From an uncultured Gammaproteobacteria bacterium (GTDB taxonomy: Bacteria; Pseudomonadota; Gammaproteobacteria; GCA-2729495), in NCBI GenBank assembly GCA_947258805.1, contig CAMYJV010000184.1:1-5661 (forward strand): a stretch of DNA of 5,661 bases. Direction: 5' to 3'. This document shows, one piece after another, positions 1 through 4,390 of this stretch. The notes below the pieces were generated by a model. The model saw nothing but the letters and a program-made list of their open reading frames with translations. It had not been told where the DNA came from and did not search any database. The position numbers and the translations under genes are program-made. The first letter of the stretch is position 1; the number at the start of each line of letters is the position of its first letter.

Positions 1-471
1 GGCAAGGAGCCCGGCATCATGGAACGTCTCCCACGGCGTCCTGAGACGCCGGTACTGACTGGGGAACTCAGTTTCCGGATAGGGCTCGTGAGCCTGATGT
101 TGGTGCTGGGCTCCTTCGGTCTTTTCGAATGGGCTTCGTCGCATGACGAGGGCGTGGATAAGGCGCGGACGGTTGCGGTCAATATGTTCGTATTTGGTGA
201 ACTCTTTTATCTGTTCAATTGCCGGTCACTGCGTTACTCGATGTTCAGGCTCGGTGTTTTTTCGAATCGCTGGCTTATCCTTGGCGTGGCCGGCATGGCC
301 TTGCTGCAAATCTTGTTTACCTATGCTCCGACAATGAATCAGTTGTTTGGAACGGCGCCGATCGGCGTCGTCGAATGGGCGTTGATTCTGGCAGGGGGGC
401 TGGTTATCTACCTGGTGGTCGGTACGGAGAAGTGGTTGCGTCGTCGTGCCCGCGCTCAGAAAGTCGCGTGA
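1..471 (+). CDS. Cation-transporting P-type ATPase, C-terminal part (5' end outside window)
   Basis: This is the last 156 codons of a P-type ATPase that pumps a cation across the cytoplasmic membrane using ATP. The reading frame is open from base 1 and ends at TGA 469-471. The visible part starts inside the loop after the catalytic core: GKEPGIMERLPRRP matches the 'EPGIM-RPPR' signature that precedes the last membrane helices of the Ca2+/Na+-type (P2) ATPases. It continues with the C-terminal transporter domain: helices around GLVSLMLVLGSFGLFEW, then ARTVAVNMFVFGELFYLFNCRSL (given here as a pattern ARTVAxxMFVxxELFYLFNxRS), a helix over bases 265-321, the TYAPTMNQLFG loop, and a last helix before the basic tail WLRRRARAQ. 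The nucleotide-binding and phosphorylation domains and the ion-binding helices M4 to M6 lie upstream or are only partly visible, so the ion (Ca2+, Na+, K+ or Mg2+) cannot be read here. An ATG at base 19 is internal, not a start. Its place just before a cation antiporter operon suggests a shared role in ion balance. Confidence 0.93.
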   Translation, partial: GKEPGIMERLPRRPETPVLTGELSFRIGLVSLMLVLGSFGLFEWASSHDEGVDKARTVAVNMFVFGELFYLFNCRSLRYSMFRLGVFSNRWLILGVAGMALLQILFTYAPTMNQLFGTAPIGVVEWALILAGGLVIYLVVGTEKWLRRRARAQKVA

Positions 472-569
472 GTGGGCCAATTGCCAGACATGTTAAAGGC
501 AATGGCGGTGGTTCAGACGTTGGTGGCCGCCGACCAAATACCGGGATAACAAAGGATGATGTTGGTGTG
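472..569 (+). other. Intergenic leader upstream of mnhE with two short inverted repeats
   Basis: These 98 bases separate the ATPase stop from mnhE and form the largest gap in the window. Two dyads are visible. ATTGCC at 480-485 pairs with GGCAAT at 498-503 across 12 bases. TTGGT at 520-524 pairs with ACCAA at 533-537 around an 8-base GC-rich loop. Neither is followed by a T-run, so neither looks like a standard intrinsic terminator. They could be an operator, a weak attenuator or chance. No convincing -35/-10 pair was found. AAGGA at 552-556 is the probable ribosome binding site of mnhE. Confidence 0.35.
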
Positions 570-1064
570 ATGAGCGATTTGCAAGCGCGTGTCATTTGGT
601 CAACCCTCGCATCACGAGGGCTGCTGTTCTCGTCCATCTGGTGGATTCTCACCGATGGGACAGCAACCTCTTGGTCGATCGGCATCCCGGCAGTATTGTT
701 GGCACTGATTGCCAGTGTCGCATTGCTTGCGCCTGTGCAATTCAACTGGCTCGAGTTTGCCCGGTTCGTACCATTTTTCCTCGTGCGCTCTCTGCTGGGG
801 GGCGTGGACGTCGCCTGGCGCGCATTTCATCCCGGCCTGCCGATCGCTCCGGAGTTTGTTGAGTATCCGCTGCGGCTGCCGCCGGGTCCGGCGCGGGTAT
901 TCATGGTCAACGTGGTCAGTCTGCTACCCGGTACAATGACCATTGAAATCGGTCAGAATCGCCTGAGGGTACATGTGCTTGATGGTCGCAAAGACATCTT
1001 TCCAGAATTCGAAGCCGTGGAACAAGGTGTAGCCCGGATGTTCCGTATATCCTTGGCTACCTGA
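570..1064 (+). CDS. mnhE: Na+/H+ antiporter subunit E (MnhE/MrpE)
   Basis: A 164-residue protein of usual MnhE length. It is an integral membrane subunit of the Mrp/Mnh complex, which exchanges cytoplasmic Na+ (or another monovalent cation) for external H+. Hydrophobic helices lie at about residues 16-28 and 37-55, with a third near 65-78. They are followed by the family's WRAFHPGLPIAPEFVEYPL stretch (residues 83-101, the loop after the helices) and the diagnostic motif VNVVSLLPGTMTIEIG (113-128) with RLRVHVLDG (131-139), the small cytoplasmic domain. The frame is open well upstream, but the earlier part overlaps the ATPase and is not MnhE-like. ATG 570 is chosen. GTG 567 would sit closer to the AAGGA at 552-556 and is a real alternative. 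MnhE comes first here, whereas classical mrp operons begin with mrpA. It ends nine bases before the universal stress gene, so the two are almost certainly co-transcribed. Confidence 0.95.
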   Translation: MSDLQARVIWSTLASRGLLFSSIWWILTDGTATSWSIGIPAVLLALIASVALLAPVQFNWLEFARFVPFFLVRSLLGGVDVAWRAFHPGLPIAPEFVEYPLRLPPGPARVFMVNVVSLLPGTMTIEIGQNRLRVHVLDGRKDIFPEFEAVEQGVARMFRISLAT

Positions 1065-1070
1065 GGAGGG
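1063..1070 (+). promoter_or_regulatory. Strong Shine-Dalgarno site for the universal stress gene
   Basis: GAGGAGGG overlaps the mnhE stop codon (TGA 1062-1064) and lies four bases before ATG 1074, counted from AGGAGG. It is the best ribosome binding site in the window. It suggests the stress protein is translated efficiently in its own right, whereas several antiporter subunits after it have GTG starts and weak sites. Confidence 0.7.
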
Positions 1071-1073
1071 TAG

Positions 1074-2054
1074 ATGAAAAGATTCCAAGCTATTCTTTGT
1101 GTGATTGAACCTGGAGATAAATCCAAGGATGCCTTGGAGCGTGCCGTCACCCTGGCACAGAATAACCAGGCCAGCCTGAAAGCGGTGGTTGTCGCTGAGG
1201 TCGTAACGGCCGGTATCGGGATGCCGGAGGGCGGTCCGATCTCTGCTGATCTGCAGGAAGCGTTGGTGCGTGCGCGTGCGCAGGAGTTGGAGAGCCTGAT
1301 CGATCCTTATCGTAAACGGATCGATATCGAGACCAAGGTTCTGGTTGGGGTGCCGTTCCTGGAGGTTATCCGCGAGGTGCTGCGCAGTGGTCACGACCTT
1401 GTGATCAAGACGCCTGAAAACCCGGACTGGCTCGAGCGATTGTTCGGAAGTAATGACATGCATCTTTTGCGCAAGTGTCCGTGTCCGATCTGGTTGGTCA
1501 AACACCAAGCACCCAAATCATATCGGCGTATTCTTGCGGCCGTCGATGCAGATGAGGATCATCCCAAAGACGAATTGAAAACCCGGCATGCGCTCAACCA
1601 GCAGATCCTGCAAATGGCCAGTTCCCTGGCGCTATCCGACTTTGCCGAGTTGCACGTCGTTCATGCCTGGCATGCGGTTGGCGAGAGTGCCATGCATGGC
1701 GCGTTTCTACATGCCTCAGCGAAGGAGATTGTCGCCTATGTCGAACAAACCAGGTTGAAGCACGAGGCCAGCCTGCAGAACATCGTTCGTGAGATGATCG
1801 GTTACGCTGGAACTGATGCGGTCGATTTCCTCAAACCCCAGAGCCAACTGTTGAAAGGGTCGGCACGCAAAGAGATTCCAGCGTTAGCAAAACGGATTGA
1901 CGCTGACCTCGTCGTCATGGGGACCGTGGGACGCACTGGCGTTCCCGGATTCTTTATGGGCAATACCGCAGAGTCGATTCTGGAGCAGATCGATTGCTCC
2001 GTTCTTGCGGTCAAGCCTCCTGGCTTCGTGACCCCGGTAACCTTGCTGAAGTGA
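1074..2054 (+). CDS. Tandem-domain universal stress protein, UspE-like
   Basis: A 326-residue soluble cytoplasmic protein with two universal stress (UspA) domains, close to the usual size of UspE (about 315 residues). Domain 1 spans about residues 1-143 and ends in HLLRKCPCPIWLVK (130-143), nearly the same as the matching segment of E. coli UspE. Domain 2 spans about 150-315. It opens with RRILAAVDAD, with Asp158 at the usual ATP-contact position, and ends with GTVGRTGVPGFFMGNTAE (283-300). This fits the ATP-binding pattern G-x2-G-x9-G (Gly283, Gly286, Gly296), followed by Asn297-Thr298. Domain 1 has Glu12 where the Asp is expected and no glycine motif, so only the second domain is likely to bind nucleotide. 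Known USP proteins support survival under stress, and some bind transporters. Here the gene sits between mnhE and mnhF, and its stop overlaps the mnhF start, which implies co-regulation with the antiporter. A regulatory role on the complex is an inference. Confidence 0.94.
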   Translation: MKRFQAILCVIEPGDKSKDALERAVTLAQNNQASLKAVVVAEVVTAGIGMPEGGPISADLQEALVRARAQELESLIDPYRKRIDIETKVLVGVPFLEVIREVLRSGHDLVIKTPENPDWLERLFGSNDMHLLRKCPCPIWLVKHQAPKSYRRILAAVDADEDHPKDELKTRHALNQQILQMASSLALSDFAELHVVHAWHAVGESAMHGAFLHASAKEIVAYVEQTRLKHEASLQNIVREMIGYAGTDAVDFLKPQSQLLKGSARKEIPALAKRIDADLVVMGTVGRTGVPGFFMGNTAESILEQIDCSVLAVKPPGFVTPVTLLK

Positions 2055-2341
2055 CGCTTGTGCACACCATAAATCTCGCAGTGGCTCTGTTTTTGTTGCT
2101 GAACCTGGGTGCCGGGATGTGGCGCGTGATACGTGGACCGACGGCCGCGGATCGCATGCTCGCAGGACAGTTGTTCGGCACCACAGCGGTGGCCATGCTC
2201 TTGCTGCTGGCGGAGTCAACCGCGACTGCGGTCTTGCGCGACGTGGCATTGCTGTTTGCGCTGTTGGCCGCGGTGACAGCGGTGACGTTTGTCCGGCGGG
2301 CCTGGCCGGACCGGGAGCCGGACCATCGTCGTGTTGATTGA
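2051..2341 (+). CDS. mnhF: Na+/H+ antiporter subunit F (MnhF/MrpF)
   Basis: A small membrane subunit of the Mrp complex, 96 residues from GTG 2051, with three helices (about residues 6-26, 37-54 and 62-81). The family motif RVIRGPTAADRMLA (25-38) is clear: GPT-x2-DR with its conserved Asp34, followed by RDVALLFALLAAVTAVTF (63-80). MnhF belongs to the small-subunit part of the complex thought to line the cation path. The open frame starts earlier, inside the stress gene, but that extension is not family-like. GTG 2051 is chosen because it makes a GTGA overlap with the stress gene stop (2052-2054), typical of coupled translation. GTG 2060 would give 93 residues and is almost as likely. The ribosome binding site is poor at either start, which also points to coupling. 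Confidence 0.93.
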   Translation: MTLVHTINLAVALFLLLNLGAGMWRVIRGPTAADRMLAGQLFGTTAVAMLLLLAESTATAVLRDVALLFALLAAVTAVTFVRRAWPDREPDHRRVD

Positions 2342-2627
2342 TGTTCTCTCCGCCTTATTGATATTGGGGGGGGCTGCCTTTTTTCTGGCCGGAACCCTGG
2401 GGCTACTGCGCTTTCCTGACGTTTACACGCGCCTGCACGCCTTGACCAAAGCCGACAACGTCGGCCTCGGACTGGTGGTGGGGGGCCTCGGGTTGCAGGC
2501 GGACACATGGTCGGTGGCGGGCAAGCTGTTTCTGATCTGGCTGCTGGTGCTGTTCGCCGGGGCCAGTGTTTCTTATCTGGTCGCCAGGGGCGCATGGCTC
2601 CGGGGGGTCAAGCCGTGGATTCGCTGA
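2331..2627 (+). CDS. mnhG: Na+/H+ antiporter subunit G (MnhG/MrpG)
   Basis: A 98-residue membrane subunit of the antiporter with three helices (about residues 4-24, 43-56 and 63-84). The diagnostic MnhG motif is GLLRFPDVYTRLHALTKADN (24-43), in the loop after helix 1. GTG 2331 is chosen because it gives the usual family N-terminus just before helix 1 and overlaps mnhF by 11 bases, with GGGAGCCGGA at 2313-2322 as a plausible ribosome binding site. TTG 2334 is an alternative. A longer reading from TTG 2289 adds a non-hydrophobic stretch unlike the family. The gene has an 8-base G run at 2366-2373 (codons 12-15) and 6-base G runs at 2480-2485 and 2602-2607. The frame is intact through all of them. 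Confidence 0.94.
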   Translation: MLIDVLSALLILGGAAFFLAGTLGLLRFPDVYTRLHALTKADNVGLGLVVGGLGLQADTWSVAGKLFLIWLLVLFAGASVSYLVARGAWLRGVKPWIR

Positions 2628-2947
2628 TTCTGTTGGCGTGGGCCTTCGATAGCTTCTTGGTATTGGGATTGTTTTGGTTGGCCTGGCAGGCATTGGCCTG
2701 CGCGGATCTGTTCAGGGCCATCGTGTTGTTCGTTGCCTTTGGCCTGCTGATGGCGCTGGTCTGGACGCGACTGCATGCGCCTGACATCGCTTTGGCGGAA
2801 GCCGCCATCGGTGCAGGACTCACAGGTGCCTTGCTGTTGACGGCGCTGGCGCGCCTCGAAGCTGCCGACCGGGATCGTCGAAAGCAAGAACAATACAACG
2901 AGGAAGAAGACCGCCAATCAATGCAGGCTCCAAGGACCGACGCATGA
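2615..2947 (+). CDS. MbhD-like DUF4040 antiporter subunit (equivalent to part of the MrpA C-terminus)
   Basis: A 110-residue membrane protein with three helices (about residues 4-25, 33-50 and 58-78). LHAPDIALAEAAIGAGLTGA (53-72) is the signature of the MbhD/DUF4040 domain, which is a separate subunit in archaeal membrane-bound hydrogenases and is fused to the C-terminus of MrpA in classical Mrp systems. Glu62 lies where this family has its conserved acidic residue. After helix 3 comes a strongly charged soluble tail (about 79-110, rich in Arg, Asp, Glu and Gln), longer than I would expect for the domain. GTG 2615 is preferred: it starts right before helix 1, has a G-rich site at 2602-2607, and overlaps mnhG by 13 bases. 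ATG 2594 is in frame and would add seven residues (MAPGGQA), so it cannot be excluded. The stop overlaps the next start as ATGA. Confidence 0.88.
   Translation: MDSLILLAWAFDSFLVLGLFWLAWQALACADLFRAIVLFVAFGLLMALVWTRLHAPDIALAEAAIGAGLTGALLLTALARLEAADRDRRKQEQYNEEEDRQSMQAPRTDA
2932..2936 (+). promoter_or_regulatory. Shine-Dalgarno site deciding the start of the PsiE-like gene
   Basis: AAGGA lies seven bases before ATG 2944, which itself overlaps the upstream stop as ATGA. It favours ATG 2944. A second purine-rich stretch, GAGGAAGGA at 2946-2954, could serve the in-frame ATG codons at 2959, 2962 and 2965, so two start sites may be used. Confidence 0.55.
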
Positions 2948-3408
2948 GGAAGGAATCAATGATGATGGGCTATCTGAAGAAATTTGAGCGTGCCCTTGTC
3001 GGGGTATTGATCCTGATGCTGGCCCTTGTGGTGCTGCTGTCAGTGGTGGAATTGGGCCGCGTGTTGCTCAGAGACATGCTCACGCCCCCGCGATTCGTTC
3101 TTGAGATCGGGCAGCTCCTGGAGATATTTGGTCTGTTCCTCCTGGTGCTGATCGGAATCGAGTTGCTCGAAACGGTAAAAAAATACTTCACGGACGGCTG
3201 TGTGGACGTTGACGTGATCCTCTCCGTCGCATTGATCGCGCTTGCGCGAAAGATCATCACCATGGATCCAAAGGAATACGATCCCCTTACCCTGATCGGA
3301 ATGGCGGCCATCATCCTGTCGTTGGTGGTGGGGTATTGGATCGTGAAGAAAAGCAGGCCGAGCCGAGTCGCACATGACGAGCAACAAGACTGCAAGACCG
3401 AAAACTGA
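2944..3408 (+). CDS. PsiE-family (phosphate-starvation-inducible-like) membrane protein
   Basis: A 154-residue inner-membrane protein with the four-helix layout of the PsiE family: about residues 17-42, 55-76, 88-105 and 115-134. The family resemblance is clearest in LLEIFGLFLLVLIGIELLET (58-77) followed by VDVDVILSVALIALARKII (87-105) and MDPKEYDPLTLIG (107-119). A basic and charged tail (KKSRPSRVAHDEQQ) ends the protein. PsiE is named from E. coli phosphate starvation, but its biochemical role is unknown, so no function is claimed. It is not a usual Mrp subunit, yet it is embedded here: it overlaps the MbhD-like gene by four bases and the MbhE-MnhB gene by 35, so it is translated with them. 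ATG 2944 is chosen, with 2959/2962 as alternatives. Sampled rows inside it are 50-55% GC (bases 3181-3300), against 73% in a sampled mnhC row (4201-4260), which could reflect a separate origin. Confidence 0.88.
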   Translation: MRKESMMMGYLKKFERALVGVLILMLALVVLLSVVELGRVLLRDMLTPPRFVLEIGQLLEIFGLFLLVLIGIELLETVKKYFTDGCVDVDVILSVALIALARKIITMDPKEYDPLTLIGMAAIILSLVVGYWIVKKSRPSRVAHDEQQDCKTEN

Positions 3409-4081
3409 TGAAAATGCGCGGGTTGAGACGGTGATCCGCCTGCTGAGTGCGCTATTGGTCTCGGCTGTTGCCGCGGGGTTGGCCTTTGCCGTTTCTTCGT
3501 TGCCGACTGTCGCCACGGGTCTGCATGATGCCGTTGATGCGCGGCTGGCGCTGAGCGGCGTCAGCCACCCGGTGACCGCAGTACTGCTCAACTTCCGCGG
3601 TTATGACACACTGCTTGAGATGGCCGTATTGCTGCTGGTACTGGTGGGTGTCTGGTCATTGAACGTGGCACCATCGGAGCGTCAAACCGCGACGGCTGCT
3701 GTTTTGCATTTCCTCGTCCGATTCCTGGTGCCGGTGATGATACTGATAGCCGCTTACCTGCTTTGGGTCGGCGCTCATGCACCAGGTGGCGCCTTTCAGG
3801 CCGGGGCGGTGCTGGGAGCAGCCGGCGTCTTGTTGCTGTTATCGGGCTGGCGCCTGCCCGAGTTGCTGGCGGGCTGGCCGCTGCGCCTGACGTTGGTTGC
3901 GGGCGTTGGGGTGTTCGCCGCAGTGGCGGCCGGCGTCATGTGGAGTGGGGCCTCGCTTCTGGAGTATCCACCGCAATGGGCTGGCGAGCTGATCCTGCTT
4001 ATCGAGGCGACAGCCACCCTGTCGATCGGCGCCGCCTTGGCGGCCCTGTTTCTGGGTGGGCGGCCGGAAGATAGTCCGTGA
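3374..4081 (+). CDS. mnhB: MbhE-MnhB fusion: Na+/H+ antiporter subunit B with N-terminal MbhE-like domain
   Basis: A 235-residue membrane protein made of two parts. The N-terminal third resembles MbhE: a helix at about 22-42, an extracytoplasmic stretch, then VTAVLLNFRGYDTLLEMAVL (67-86), where NFRGYDTLxE is the MbhE hallmark, leading into a helix to about 95. The rest is the MnhB domain: VRFLVPVMILIAAYLLWVGA (115-134), HAPGGAFQAGAVLGAAGVLL (135-154), a helix at about 171-190, and the last helix with LIEATATLSIGAALAALF (209-226). In archaeal hydrogenases these parts are separate MbhE and MbhF proteins, while in classical Mrp the first lies at the end of MrpA and the second is MrpB. ATG 3374 overlaps the PsiE-like gene by 35 bases and has no strong ribosome binding site. 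A later GTG in the frame (about 3431) would remove only the polar N-terminus. The stop overlaps mnhC as GTGA. Confidence 0.92.
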   Translation: MTSNKTARPKTDENARVETVIRLLSALLVSAVAAGLAFAVSSLPTVATGLHDAVDARLALSGVSHPVTAVLLNFRGYDTLLEMAVLLLVLVGVWSLNVAPSERQTATAAVLHFLVRFLVPVMILIAAYLLWVGAHAPGGAFQAGAVLGAAGVLLLLSGWRLPELLAGWPLRLTLVAGVGVFAAVAAGVMWSGASLLEYPPQWAGELILLIEATATLSIGAALAALFLGGRPEDSP

Positions 4082-4386
4082 ACCCCGCGTTTCTGTATGC
4101 ACTGGCCGGGGTGGGGCTCTTTTCCCTGGGTCTGTATGCGTTGATCGTTCATGCCCACCTGTTGCGCAAGATCCTGGCGCTGAACGTCATGGGCAGCGGC
4201 GTATTTCTGGTGCTCGGCGGACTGGCGGGGCGCACCCCGCAGGGGCCGCCAGATCCGGTGCCGCACGCCATGGTAATCACCGGTATCGTGGTGGCGGTAG
4301 CGGCCACCGCCCTGGCTTTGGCGTTGATGTTGCGCGTCCATGCTGCCACCGGTCGCCCAGTGCTTCCCGACGGGCAGGGAAGCTAG
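4078..4386 (+). CDS. mnhC: Na+/H+ antiporter subunit C (MnhC/MrpC, NuoK-like)
   Basis: A 102-residue, three-helix membrane subunit homologous to NuoK of respiratory complex I. Helices lie at about residues 3-24, 32-50 and 64-86. The motif LLRKILALNVMGSGVFLVLG (28-47) marks helix 2, and DPVPHAMVITGIVVAVAATA (59-78) is the standard MrpC loop and helix 3 (family form DPxPQALVLTAIVI). Here His63 replaces the common Gln. In Mrp and complex I this subunit connects the proton-pumping D-type subunit to the small-subunit module. The GTG start at 4078 overlaps the MnhB stop as GTGA, with CGGAAG at 4065-4070 as its ribosome binding site. The C-terminal 15 residues are polar and rich in Gly and Pro. The TAG stop is four bases before the mnhD start. 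Confidence 0.95.
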   Translation: MNPAFLYALAGVGLFSLGLYALIVHAHLLRKILALNVMGSGVFLVLGGLAGRTPQGPPDPVPHAMVITGIVVAVAATALALALMLRVHAATGRPVLPDGQGS

Positions 4387-4390
4387 CTCT

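Noticed and set aside
481..550. Possible sigma-70 promoter before mnhE (TTGGTG 520-525 with GATAAC 545-550)
   Set aside because: The spacing is 19 bases and the match to consensus is weak, so it is not better than chance.
219..569. N-terminal extension of the mnhE reading frame
   Set aside because: The extra codons overlap the ATPase gene in another frame and give a polar, Arg/Gly-rich sequence unlike MnhE. A suitable ATG with an upstream purine-rich site exists at 570.
924..1508. Minus-strand open frame (194 codons) opposite the mnhE end and the universal stress gene
   Set aside because: The plus strand holds two clear genes with known motifs here. The antisense product resembles nothing.
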